DNA from: JBOHHR01 sp050740975
GTDB lineage: Bacteria; Pseudomonadota; Gammaproteobacteria; JBOHHR01
Direction of reading: 5' to 3'
DNA length: 11,585 nucleotides
NCBI GenBank assembly: GCA_050740975.1
Contig: JBOIEE010000118.1
Span: 1 to 11,585 of the forward strand
How positions within the stretch are numbered: the stretch's first letter is position 1; each line of letters begins with the position of its first letter. The notes beneath the pieces are model-generated. The model had not been told where the DNA came from, made no database searches, and worked only from the letters and a program-made list of their open reading frames with translations. Shown here piece by piece: positions 1 to 6,943 of the stretch. The position numbers were made by a program, and so were the translations under genes.

Positions 1-594
1 TGGACCGCCCGCATGCTCTCGCACATCGCCCGCTGGTTGACCGGCATCGAGATCCACCCCGGTGCCGGGATCGGGCGGCGGTTTTTTATCGATCATGGCA
101 TGGGGATCGTCATCGGAGAGACCTCCGAGATCGGGGACGACTGTACGCTTTACCACGGGGTAACCCTAGGGGGCACAACCTGGCAGAAAGGCAAACGTCA
201 TCCTACGCTTAAAAACGGCGTTGTCGCTGGCGCCGGGGCAAAGATTTTGGGTCCCATCACCATAGGAGTGAATGCGCGTATAGGGTCTAACGCGGTGGTA
301 GTGAAAGACGTGCCGGACGGTGCCACGGTGGTCGGTGTGCCGGGTCAGATCGTGACCACTAAGAACGCGACAACCAAGCAACGCGAGGAGATGGCTAAGA
401 AGATAGGGTTCGAGGCCTATGGCACTACGGCCGATATGCCGGACCCGATCGCCAACGCCATAAATGTCCTGTTGGATCATCTGCATGCCGTGGAGAGTCG
501 CTTGGAAACCCTGGAGCACGCTTCACGCCGTGACCCCCGGGGTGAGGCCAGTTCTGAGCCGTATTCGAGAGCTAAGGAAGCGGCGGAGGATTGA
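1..594 (+). CDS. cysE: Serine O-acetyltransferase, C-terminal part (5' end outside window)
   Basis: Transfers acetyl from acetyl-CoA to L-serine, giving O-acetylserine for cysteine synthesis in the cytoplasm. The frame is open to the window edge, so the protein starts upstream and the ATG at 13 is internal. The visible 197 residues hold the left-handed beta-helix of hexapeptide repeats. Counting from the Met at 13, these include the IHPGAxIG stretch (14-21), the IDHGMG catalytic-His segment (H28), GETSEIGDD, LYHGVTLGGT (H48) and KGKRHP (H63), followed by GAGAKILG and GVPGQIV. The N-terminal helical domain is missing. The wording resembles the EpsC-like short serine acetyltransferases more than E. 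coli CysE. The tail after about residue 165 is charged and poorly conserved. No iscR-type partner follows. Family assignment is secure; the EpsC-like subtype is inference. Confidence 0.93.
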   Translation, partial: WTARMLSHIARWLTGIEIHPGAGIGRRFFIDHGMGIVIGETSEIGDDCTLYHGVTLGGTTWQKGKRHPTLKNGVVAGAGAKILGPITIGVNARIGSNAVVVKDVPDGATVVGVPGQIVTTKNATTKQREEMAKKIGFEAYGTTADMPDPIANAINVLLDHLHAVESRLETLEHASRRDPRGEASSEPYSRAKEAAED

Positions 595-621
595 CGCTTT
601 GCCCCGATAAGCGCGTATACT
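591..621 (+). promoter_or_regulatory. Possible sigma70-type promoter for the L,D-transpeptidase gene
   Basis: A TTGACG -35-like box (591-596) overlaps the cysE stop codon and is followed after 19 bases by TATACT (616-621), which is 5 of 6 to the -10 consensus. The spacer is two bases longer than ideal. It would give a leader of about 170 bases before the start at 798. Position and sequence fit; there is no direct proof. Confidence 0.4.
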
Positions 622-797
622 TTCTCAAAGCAGTTTTTTGTTTATGCCGTAACGTCCAACGATTCCCCATCATTTTTCGAATCGCAGAGCAATCGGCGCG
701 GTTTTTGCCATGGCGCCCGTAAAGCATATCCTTCTATCACCAGGCACTTCGGAATTAATCGGAGTAGGCCTAAGTGGCTTGCAGAGGCGTTAAAGAC

Positions 798-1754
798 ATG
801 AGAATGACCCGTACGGTATTAGCACTTTGGGTGATGAGCGGCTTATCTTTGGGTTCATTAGGGGCAAAGGCCGATACCTATATCGTGCCCTCCGATGGCG
901 ACAACGTCGTTGGCGCGTTGGGACTGGCTTCGACGGAACACGAAGACACCTTATCCGATTTGGCACGTGCCTATAATATGGGGTTTTGGGAGATCCGGCT
1001 GGCAAACCCGGCGGTGGATGCCTGGTTGCCAGGGGAAGGGACAGAAGTCGTGGTGCCCAGCCAGTACATCCTGCCTAAGGCACCGCGCGAGGGAATCGTC
1101 GTTAACGTTCCTGAGATGCGTTTGTATTACTACCCAAGACCTAAAGCCGGAGAAGCACGGGTAGTAATAACACATCCGATCAGCGTTGGCCGCCAAGATT
1201 GGTCAACGCCCCAGGTACTCACTAAAGTAACGTCCAAGCAAAAGGGTCCAGCTTGGTACCCACCGGAATCCATACGCGCGGAACATGCGGCCGACGGAGA
1301 TCCCCTACCCAAGGTAGTGCGACCTGGCCCAGACAACCCATTGGGAGAATACGCATTGCGCCTGGGGATTTCAGGATACCTGATCCACGGCACGAATAAG
1401 CCCTACGGGATCGGCATGCGCGTGACCCACGGGTGTCTCCGCCTTTATCCGCGGGACATCGCGAGTTTGTTTGCGCAAGTCAAAGTAGGCACGCCGGTGC
1501 GCATTCTCAATCAGCCCTACAAGCTCGGCCGCATCAACGGCTTGGTTTATTTCGAAGCCCACCCGCATTTGGAAGAAGACACAGCGAAGCTCGAGCAGCA
1601 ACGTGCCGCCATCGACGCCGAGCTCTACCAACTCGGGGCCTATGATATCGATTGGAACGCGCTTCAAGCCGCTTCGCAAGCGGCCAACGGTATTCCGGTT
1701 GCGGTTGCCAAGCTACCTGCTCCCGCGCTGGGCCAGAAGACGGCAGGGAATTGA
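798..1754 (+). CDS. Secreted L,D-transpeptidase (YkuD domain, ErfK/YbiS-like)
   Basis: Periplasmic cysteine transpeptidase of the YkuD family. Family members either form 3-3 peptidoglycan cross-links or attach Braun-type lipoprotein to meso-diaminopimelate. I chose the ATG at 798: it follows AGAGG by about 10 bases and gives a clean signal peptide (MRMTR, hydrophobic core, likely cleavage after AKA near residue 26). An in-frame GTG at 774, with GGAG upstream, would add eight residues. From 798 the protein has 318 residues. A LysM-like segment spans about 30-90 (LARAYN, LANP, PGEGTEVVVP). The YkuD domain spans about 98-240, with the catalytic signature GYLIHG (H197) and THGCLRL (C213), the usual H-x(n)-[ST]HGC-x-R/N pattern. 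The C-terminal 75 residues are Ala/Gln-rich. The convergent neighbour is an Lpp-like lipoprotein, a plausible substrate by inference. E. coli has several paralogues, so no symbol is given. Confidence 0.92.
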   Translation: MRMTRTVLALWVMSGLSLGSLGAKADTYIVPSDGDNVVGALGLASTEHEDTLSDLARAYNMGFWEIRLANPAVDAWLPGEGTEVVVPSQYILPKAPREGIVVNVPEMRLYYYPRPKAGEARVVITHPISVGRQDWSTPQVLTKVTSKQKGPAWYPPESIRAEHAADGDPLPKVVRPGPDNPLGEYALRLGISGYLIHGTNKPYGIGMRVTHGCLRLYPRDIASLFAQVKVGTPVRILNQPYKLGRINGLVYFEAHPHLEEDTAKLEQQRAAIDAELYQLGAYDIDWNALQAASQAANGIPVAVAKLPAPALGQKTAGN

Positions 1755-1799
1755 AGCGATACCGCTCTTGGATCCGCTCGGTAAGTATCTCTTGAACAG

Positions 1800-1835
1800 A
1801 AAAGCCCTGCGGTGCAGGCATCGCAGGGCTTTTTT
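1800..1835. terminator. Bidirectional rho-independent terminator
   Basis: AAAAGCCCTGCG (1800-1811) pairs with CGCAGGGCTTTT (1822-1833) around a 10-base loop. A T run follows to 1835 on the plus strand, and the matching A run at 1800-1803 provides Us for minus-strand transcripts. It sits between the convergent L,D-transpeptidase and lipoprotein genes and can terminate both. Confidence 0.9.
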
Positions 1836-1850
1836 AACGTACCGAAGATC

Positions 1851-2141
1851 TTACTTCCTCATCGCACGTTCGAACATCCGATCCAGTTTGTCGGCATTGT
1901 CGTTGCAGCAGGCCTGAGCGCTGTCTGCGGCTTGTTGCGCCGCCTGGGCGGCACTCGACGCTGAGTTCGCGGCGCTCAACGCTTCGTCGGCTTTGGTGCC
2001 GGCGGCGCGCGCTTCGGACAAAGCATTGTTGGCAGTAGCGCGCACTTCTTCGAGTTGGCCGGTTGTAGCGCATCCGGCCATCAGGCCGACCAACAATGAA
2101 ATAGCAGTTACTCGCGACACAAAAATGCCAGTCTGTTTCAT
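1851..2141 (-). CDS. Lpp/OprI-type alanine-rich murein lipoprotein
   Basis: Small outer-membrane lipoprotein of 96 residues. The start is supported by AAGGAGA seven bases upstream of the ATG. The signal peptide ends in GLMAGC, a lipobox with Met at -3, making C24 the lipidated cysteine and leaving a mature chain of about 73 residues. Most of the mature chain is a heptad-like Ala-rich helix (repeated EAR/DEA/SAA/QAA pieces), as in Pseudomonas OprI and E. coli Lpp, which form trimeric coiled coils. The end, MFERAMRK, finishes with Arg-Lys; in Lpp the C-terminal lysine side chain is what L,D-transpeptidases link to peptidoglycan. An adjacent CysCys pair (78-79) lies before the end of the helix. 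The role, tethering the outer membrane to the wall, is inferred from family features. The gene is monocistronic and convergent with the L,D-transpeptidase. Confidence 0.85.
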   Translation of the reverse strand: MKQTGIFVSRVTAISLLVGLMAGCATTGQLEEVRATANNALSEARAAGTKADEALSAANSASSAAQAAQQAADSAQACCNDNADKLDRMFERAMRK

Positions 2142-2260
2142 TACGTTCTCCTTTTCGACAGAGTTTGATTAGCCCCAAGGTAGTTTCGAAGGTTTTACGC
2201 CTTCACCATTGAATATGGACTAAATTCTCCAAATTAGCAACTTTTCGCAGCCGCCAAGTT

Positions 2261-2505
2261 TTAACAATTCCCAGGCGATGGATTGACGCTAACAATGCTC
2301 CAAAGCCCCGTAACCAAGCGCCGGATCGCCTGCGTTGCCACTTCTTTTTGCAAGGCCCCGTACGCGATCCAGAAATAGCAACCGGTTTCTAAACCGAAGG
2401 CCGCCCGGGGTATGATCGCGACACCGTTTTCGCTGATGAGCCTGCGAGCGAGTTGCTGCTTATCCTGTCAAACTTATCTTTGGGCAAGGCGATGCGGCTG
2501 CGCTG
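2261..2505 (-). pseudogene. Decayed C-terminal fragment of a class I/II PLP-dependent aminotransferase
   Basis: Reading the minus strand from a stop at 2506-2508 to a TAA at 2261-2263 gives an open stretch of about 80 residues with no good start codon or ribosome binding site. It contains LARRLISENGVAIIPRAAFG, then GCYFWIAYGALQKE, then AIRRLVTGL. These match the typical end of fold-type I aminotransferases (helix, VAVIPG-x-x-FG, then the GCYxRIAYGAL strand with the substrate-carboxylate arginine). Here the usual Gly of IPG is Arg, and the expected carboxylate-binding Arg (CYxRIAYG) is Trp. The PLP-lysine domain is absent. It is therefore read as a relic rather than a working gene. The family call is by motif recognition only; which aminotransferase it was cannot be said. 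Confidence 0.6.
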
Positions 2506-2523
2506 CTAAGCGCTGTAACGCTC

Positions 2524-2859
2524 TCAGGCCCCATCGATGAACTGCGCTTCTAGGACTTCCACGGTCTGCGACGGATGTAAACAGCGATATTCCGTTGCTT
2601 GTCGCTCCGATGCGAACCATTCCGGAACCCGGGCATTCCATTCCTTGTAGTGCACCGTTTCACGGTGGGCGGCCGCCTCCTTGGCAGAGGTGTAGACCTC
2701 ATAGAGCAGAAACCGCGTGGGGTCTGTGCGCGATTGCAACACGTCGAATCGGAGGTTGCCGGGTTCTTGAACCGAAGCCTCGTGATTCGCCTTGAGCGCG
2801 TTGAGGAAATCGGCGAGGTGCTCGGGCTTGATGTGCAACTGAACAAGCGTAGCGTGCAT
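2524..2859 (-). CDS. ABM-domain protein (LsrG/YgiN-like putative quinol monooxygenase)
   Basis: A 111-residue protein of the antibiotic biosynthesis monooxygenase superfamily, cofactor-free dimeric ferredoxin-like folds. Members include YgiN (quinol oxidation) and LsrG (processing of phospho-AI-2). The first 75 residues read like LsrG: an opening beta strand (MHATLVQLHI), NHEASVQEPGNLRFDVLQ with the family's E-x-G-x-L-x-x-x-V core, FLLYEVY, and the AHRETVHYKEW segment with two conserved His. The C-terminal 25 residues are extra and unassigned. No lsr genes are nearby, so AI-2 processing is not supported by context and a general quinone/quinol role is equally possible. There is no clear Shine-Dalgarno sequence before the ATG. 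Cytoplasmic; no signal peptide. Confidence 0.8.
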   Translation of the reverse strand: MHATLVQLHIKPEHLADFLNALKANHEASVQEPGNLRFDVLQSRTDPTRFLLYEVYTSAKEAAAHRETVHYKEWNARVPEWFASERQATEYRCLHPSQTVEVLEAQFIDGA

Positions 2860-2980
2860 GGCAGTAGTTACGAGATAACCAGGGTCACGGCGAGGACTTC
2901 CAGGTATGCGTGGAACCTGCCGTCCGATTGATCGATTTCATGGACGAAAACATACAAGGTCGAACCGGGGCGCCGCTTAG

Positions 2981-3553
2981 CTATTGGAAGCTTAACAGGC
3001 GGGTTTTGCCGTTGAACTGCGACTTGAGAAACTGCATCTGGTCTGCGAATATGCGGCGGTTGGACAAGGCGAGAAACTCTGCCCAGTTTGGCACATAGGG
3101 CACGGCTAATAGCGCCATCCCCGCTTCCTCGGCCAGCCGGTTGCCCTTATGGGTGTTACACGAACGGCATGCAGTAACCACATTCGACCACCGATCGTGG
3201 CCGCCGCGAGATAACGGCACCACGTGATCGCGGGTAAGAAAGGCTTCCGGGAACTCACCGCCGCAATACATGCACAGATGGCCATCGCGCAGGAAAAGCT
3301 GGCGATTGTCTAATGGCGGAATGGTTCTCTTCACCCGCTTTCGGACCAAAGACCTTTTCACCGCGATGATTGAATTCACCGAAACCGCGGAGCGTTGCCC
3401 AGTGGCGCGGCAAATCCCCCCGCGAAAGGTAAATACGTGCTCACCGGCCGTCCAGGCGACCATGTTTTTGCAATACAAGGATACCGCAACCTGCCAAGGT
3501 AGCCATGTTATCGGTGATCCGGCGATGTCAAGTCTCAGGATAAGTGGCGCCAT
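2981..3553 (-). CDS. HNH endonuclease family protein
   Basis: The 190-residue reading from the ATG at 3553 is preferred because a GGA lies about six bases upstream and the sequence opens with LILRLDIAG-x-PITW, typical of this HNH subfamily. A GTG at 3607 would add 18 residues without a ribosome binding site. Residues 1-75 form a family-specific N-terminal part (WLPWQVAVSLY, GEHVFTFRGG). The HNH core spans 94-137: C94-x2-C97, TRDH (D109, H110), GGHDRWSNVV (N124), C129-x2-C132 and NTHKGNR. That is a complete set of zinc cysteines plus the DH and N of the beta-beta-alpha metal fold. The tail (EEAGMALLAVPYVPNWAE) is also conserved in this family. Such single-gene HNH proteins are common in proteobacteria with no firm role; DNA cleavage is expected from the motif. 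Nothing nearby suggests restriction-modification or a prophage. Confidence 0.88.
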   Translation of the reverse strand: MAPLILRLDIAGSPITWLPWQVAVSLYCKNMVAWTAGEHVFTFRGGICRATGQRSAVSVNSIIAVKRSLVRKRVKRTIPPLDNRQLFLRDGHLCMYCGGEFPEAFLTRDHVVPLSRGGHDRWSNVVTACRSCNTHKGNRLAEEAGMALLAVPYVPNWAEFLALSNRRIFADQMQFLKSQFNGKTRLLSFQ

Positions 3554-3770
3554 GACGATTCCGGCCTGATGGAAGTTAATGACCTTAGAGGCCCCAAACG
3601 CCGCCACTTTTTATGCGAAACTGACGATAAAATCAAGGGCACTTCGATAAATCGATCCATTTTCATTTATTGGAACACACGCACGGAGTACGGTTTCTTA
3701 TTTTGCTCCGTGCCTCAAACAGTTAGCAGTTTGACCCTGGCAGGGCGCTGGGGTGTCCGCGGAGGGCTTG

Positions 3771-4551
3771 GTGAAATCGATCAACGAACTTCTCGAGACC
3801 ATGGCACGTTTGCGCGATCCTGCAGTGGGCTGCCCTTGGGATCGTCAACAAACATTTTTTTCCATCAAGCCGCATACCCTGGAAGAAGCCTATGAGGTAA
3901 CCGATGCCATCGAGCGAGGGGACATGCAGGACTTACGCGAAGAGCTGGGTGATCTGCTGTTGCAGATCGTATTCTGTGCCCGAATCGCCCAGAAGTTGGG
4001 CGTCTTCAGCTTTAAAGATGTGGTCAGAGGGTGCAACGAAAAGCTAAAGCGACGCCATCCCTCGGTCTTTGGCGGCGAACAGGCTCCGCATGTGGGCTCG
4101 CACCGCGAAATCTGGGAAAGCACAGGAGCGTACCCAAAAAGCGGGGGAAACACCGATCAGCGCTTTGGGTGGGATCGCGCAAGCACTTCCAGCCCTGACC
4201 AGGGCGGTCAAGTTGCAAAAACGCGCGGCGCGGTTTGGGTTTGATTGGGATACCCTGGACCAGGTATGGGAAAAGTTGGAGGAGGAGCTGAGCGAGCTGA
4301 AGGCAACGCGTTACTTGACGGGAGAACGGGACAAGGTTGAGCTTGAATTAGGCGATCTCTTGTTTTGTTGTGTCAATATCGCCCGGCATTTGACGCTGGA
4401 CCCAGAGCAGGCACTGCGGCGCACGAACGCTAAGTTTGAGGGGAGGTTCGGCTATATAGAGGCGCGCGTCCGCGAGTCCGGGCGGAAGCTTAAGCAAGTT
4501 AGTCTGAAAGAGCTGGATGCCTATTGGGAAGCGGCGAAGAGAGATGAATAA
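3771..4551 (+). pseudogene. mazG: Nucleoside triphosphate pyrophosphohydrolase MazG, frameshifted
   Basis: MazG hydrolyses NTPs and dNTPs to monophosphates and pyrophosphate. The start is the GTG at 3771, five bases after GGAGG, which makes the N-terminus (INELLETMARLRDP) line up residue for residue with E. coli MazG; an in-frame GTG at 3753 is less likely. Domain 1 is intact: CPWD, then the EExxE...ExxD metal-binding signature in LEEAYEVTDAIE and REELGDLLLQ. This frame runs on to a stop at 4242-4244, but homology stops after HREIWE (near 4118). It resumes one base over as KAQERTQKAGE, ISALGGIAQALPAL and KLQKRAARFGFDW, then domain 2 with EKLEEELSELK and ELELGDLLF, ending at 4551. The sum is close to the usual 263 residues, with a net +1 shift around 4113-4120. 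As written the gene gives only domain 1. The cause could be real inactivation or a base error in the sequence. Confidence 0.85.
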
Positions 4552-4636
4552 AGCAAGCTTTGGTAAAGCTATCCATAGGATTTTTCAGAGTCGAAAAGCA
4601 ATTGGTTAGAGCTTCCTAAAAACACCGAACAAAAGA

Positions 4637-4659
4637 GGGGGGGTGGTCCGCACCCCCCC
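4637..4659 (-). terminator. GC-only hairpin, probable terminator of the xseB-ispA-folE2 operon
   Basis: GGGGGGGTG (4637-4645) pairs perfectly with CACCCCCCC (4651-4659) around a five-base loop. On the minus strand it is followed by TCTTTTGTTC, a short U-rich tract, as a terminator for folE2 would need. On the plus strand no T run follows, so it is less suited to end mazG transcripts. Confidence 0.55.
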
Positions 4660-4776
4660 AAATTGCCAAAGGAGGAGAGCAAGGGTCTCTAAGACCGCTT
4701 GCGCGGAATGACGAGGCATAGAGCATGCCACAGGATGGGCACACGCAAGAACAAGCGCCCGGACCTAGACAGGCCA

Positions 4777-5595
4777 CTAAGCCGGGGCGTCGGCGGTTTT
4801 GTCCCGCTCCACCATCGCATAAGCGGAATGATTGTGAATGGATTCAAAGTTCTCCGATTCAACCGTGTAAGCCAGCACCCGCGGATCTTCGTTAAGTTCG
4901 AGTGCGACATCGCGCACGATGTCTTCCACGAACTTGGGGTTGTCATAGGCCCGCTCGGTGACATATTTCTCATCAGCGCGTTTAAGCAGCCCATACAACT
5001 CACACGAGGCAACGCGCTCCACCATCTCAATCAGTTCTTCTATCCAGAGAAAGTCGCGGATCCTTACTGTTACCGTAACGTGTGAGCGTTGGTTATGGGC
5101 TCCATAGGCCGAGATGTCCTTTGAACAAGGGCACAAGCTCGTGACTGGGACCAGCACCCTTACGGTCATGCTTAAGGCGCCGCCGTTGACCTCCCCAGCG
5201 AACGTGACTTCATAGTCCATCAAGCTTTTTACCCCGGAAATTGGAGCTTTTTTAGTGACGAAATAGCGAAAATGCATCTCTACCCGCCCCGTCTCCGCGT
5301 TCAGCGATTCGGTGGTCTCAAATACCATGCGCTTAAAGGACTCTACCGTGATCTCGTATTCGTGGCGGTTGAGGATCTCGACAAAACGCGACATGTGGGT
5401 ACCCTTGAAGCGGTGGGGCAACCCCACGTACATGCTGAAGCTCGCAACCGTGTGCTGTTCTCGCCCCGAACGATCGCGAACCACGACCGGGTGGCGAATG
5501 TCTTTGATGCCGACCCGCTGGATCGGGATCCGGCGGGTGTCTGCTCCGCTTTGGATATCAGGGATTTTGGCCGACAATTGTACGGGGTGGTTCAT
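4777..5595 (-). CDS. folE2: GTP cyclohydrolase FolE2 (type IB)
   Basis: Converts GTP to 7,8-dihydroneopterin triphosphate, the first step to tetrahydrofolate and, through it, queuosine. FolE2 is the metal-flexible alternative to zinc-dependent FolE. The 272-residue length fits the family. Visible landmarks: IPIQRVGIKDIRHP near the start (23-36), RGTHMSR-like KGTHMSRFVEIL (64-75), SLMDYEV (124-130), VPVTSLCPCSK (150-159, with the conserved cysteines C155 and C157), GAHNQRSHV (165-173) and the end block VESENFESIHNHSAYA (245-260). The Shine-Dalgarno sequence is weak. It lies 46 bases after ispA on the same strand, so it is probably the last gene of the xseB-ispA-folE2 operon. In some bacteria folE2 is under Zur zinc control; I see no convincing Zur palindrome in the short ispA-folE2 gap. 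Confidence 0.96.
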   Translation of the reverse strand: MNHPVQLSAKIPDIQSGADTRRIPIQRVGIKDIRHPVVVRDRSGREQHTVASFSMYVGLPHRFKGTHMSRFVEILNRHEYEITVESFKRMVFETTESLNAETGRVEMHFRYFVTKKAPISGVKSLMDYEVTFAGEVNGGALSMTVRVLVPVTSLCPCSKDISAYGAHNQRSHVTVTVRIRDFLWIEELIEMVERVASCELYGLLKRADEKYVTERAYDNPKFVEDIVRDVALELNEDPRVLAYTVESENFESIHNHSAYAMVERDKTADAPA

Positions 5596-5641
5596 GCCGT
5601 CATTTTACGGTTTTTCTCGCCCTCCCGCAGCAGCAAGAATG

Positions 5642-6535
5642 TCATTTCCGGCGCTCGACCATGTAGTCGGCGATCCAGCTCAAGGAACTATTGCCTACTC
5701 CCCAATCTTCTAAGCGGCGCTTCGCCTGCCGATGCAGATCCGAAGCCGCTCGTTTTGCGTTCTCCACCCCCATCAAGCTGGGATAGGTCGGCTTGCTCCT
5801 GGCTATGTCTGAGCCCTGCGGTTTACCGATCACATCGGTTTGGCCTTCGATATCCAGTATGTCGTCCTGGATCTGGAATGCGAGCCCCATGCATTTAGCG
5901 AAGTGATCGAGCGACTTCAGCGCGGCTGGGTCTTGATTCTCGCTCGCCAAGGCGCCCATCCGAGCACACGCCCTGATAAGCGCTCCGGTTTTATGGATGT
6001 GCATATTCTCCAGCTCCGCCAGGGTGAGATCTCTTCCGACGGCCGCGAGGTCCAAGGCTTGGCCGCCCGCCATGCCACGCGATCCACCGGCGTGGGCTAG
6101 AGTCTCTATCATCTGCAGCCGATTGTGCGCGCTCACTTTGATAGCGGGATCATGAGCGAGGATGTAAAACGCAAGCGCTTGCAGCGCATCCCCTGCCAAT
6201 ATCGCGGTCGCCTCGTCGAAGGCCTTGTGGCAGGTTGGCCGTCCCCGCCTCAGCTCGTCATCGTCCATGGCGGGAAGATCATCGTGAACCAGGGAATAGG
6301 CGTGGATCAATTCCACCGCGCAGGCCGGGCCGTCTAAGACCTCAGGCGCCACCCCCAACGCCTGTCCGCTGGCATAGACCAAGACCGGCCTGATCCGCTT
6401 ACCATCGCCGAGTACCGCATAACGCATCGCCTCGTGCAGCCCCTTGGGCTGGACGGTAGCCTCGGGAAGCCAGTGTTCGAGTGCGGTTTCTACTCGGCTC
6501 TGATAGTGGCGAATAACTTCAAGGATCGGCATCAT
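5642..6535 (-). CDS. ispA: Farnesyl diphosphate synthase (polyprenyl synthetase)
   Basis: Condenses dimethylallyl and geranyl diphosphates with isopentenyl diphosphate to make farnesyl diphosphate, the precursor of undecaprenyl and quinone chains. The 297-residue protein has GDGKRIRP (43-50), the first Asp-rich motif HDDLPAMDDDELRRGRPTCH (84-103, with the two-residue insertion typical of bacterial farnesyl synthases), AGGQALDL (156-163), HKTGALI (181-187) and the second Asp-rich motif FQIQDDILDIEG (220-231), then GKPQGSD and KPTYPSL. All Mg-diphosphate ligands are present. The gene starts with two consecutive ATGs, with GGGA about six bases upstream, and overlaps the end of xseB by 17 bases, implying coupled translation. 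Product length (C15 rather than C20) is inferred from the first motif. Confidence 0.95.
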   Translation of the reverse strand: MMPILEVIRHYQSRVETALEHWLPEATVQPKGLHEAMRYAVLGDGKRIRPVLVYASGQALGVAPEVLDGPACAVELIHAYSLVHDDLPAMDDDELRRGRPTCHKAFDEATAILAGDALQALAFYILAHDPAIKVSAHNRLQMIETLAHAGGSRGMAGGQALDLAAVGRDLTLAELENMHIHKTGALIRACARMGALASENQDPAALKSLDHFAKCMGLAFQIQDDILDIEGQTDVIGKPQGSDIARSKPTYPSLMGVENAKRAASDLHRQAKRRLEDWGVGNSSLSWIADYMVERRK

Positions 6536-6770
6536 TGTCTTCCCGTTCGAAGGGGGTGAGTTTTTGTTCTCCTTGTTCTTGCGTCAAGAGCTTGACCTTC
6601 TGTTCTGCCTCGGCAAGCGCCTTTTGGCAGGCACGGGTGAGCTGCATTCCGCGCTCGAACTGCTTTAGGGATTCCTCCAACGGCAATTCACCGCTTTCCA
6701 TGCGCTTGATGAGCGCTTCCAGTTCCCTCAAAGCGCCTTCAAAGTCGAATATTCTCGGTTTTCGCGTCAC
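6519..6770 (-). CDS. xseB: Exodeoxyribonuclease VII small subunit
   Basis: Partner of XseA in exonuclease VII, which degrades single-stranded DNA from both ends. The 83-residue protein is the usual size. It shows the family pattern FEGALRELEALIKRMESGELPLEESLKQFERGM (10-42), a helical hairpin, followed by CQKALAEAEQKVKLL and a charged tail ending in DADP. The start is a GTG, strongly supported by GGAGG six bases upstream. The gene opens the xseB-ispA-folE2 operon and is divergent from parE; the xseB-ispA order is the same as in E. coli. xseA is not in the window. Confidence 0.94.
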   Translation of the reverse strand: MTRKPRIFDFEGALRELEALIKRMESGELPLEESLKQFERGMQLTRACQKALAEAEQKVKLLTQEQGEQKLTPFEREDNDADP

Positions 6771-6802
6771 CGCGAACCTCCCTCCCCCTTTTGAAGCGGG
6801 AT

Positions 6803-6831
6803 ACGGTAGCCTAGCAACACGCGAGGGTCAA
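6803..6831 (-). promoter_or_regulatory. Possible promoter of the xseB-ispA-folE2 operon
   Basis: On the minus strand TTGACC (6826-6831) is followed by a 17-base spacer and TACCGT (6803-6808). The -35 is strong and the -10 only half matches. Placement, with a start site roughly 25 bases before the xseB GTG, is sensible. Confidence 0.35.
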
Positions 6832-6842
6832 TCACGCTCCGC

Positions 6843-6871
6843 TTGACGGCTGCCGACGGGTGCGCTAGAAA
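6843..6871 (+). promoter_or_regulatory. Possible promoter of parE
   Basis: TTGACG (6843-6848), a 17-base spacer, then TAGAAA (6866-6871), in the xseB/parE divergent gap. It would give a leader of about 65 bases. A second weak -10-like TAGAAT lies at 6904-6909 without a good -35. Confidence 0.4.
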
Positions 6872-6943
6872 GTGCGCCGCTGGAGGCGGGTGCTAAGCCA
6901 TCTTAGAATTATTGATTGAAGTCACTGAGCGGAGGGGTACACA

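Noticed and set aside
2910..3098. Plus-strand 62-codon frame across the HNH gene end
   Set aside because: It overlaps the HNH coding sequence antisense and lacks a ribosome binding site or motif.
2981..3553. HNH gene as part of a defence or mobile system
   Set aside because: No methyltransferase, integrase, toxin partner or phage gene is nearby; the neighbours are metabolic or housekeeping genes.
4689..5030. Minus-strand 113-codon frame inside folE2
   Set aside because: It overlaps the unmistakable FolE2 frame and its residue mix (Trp/Arg/Ser-rich) looks like a shadow.
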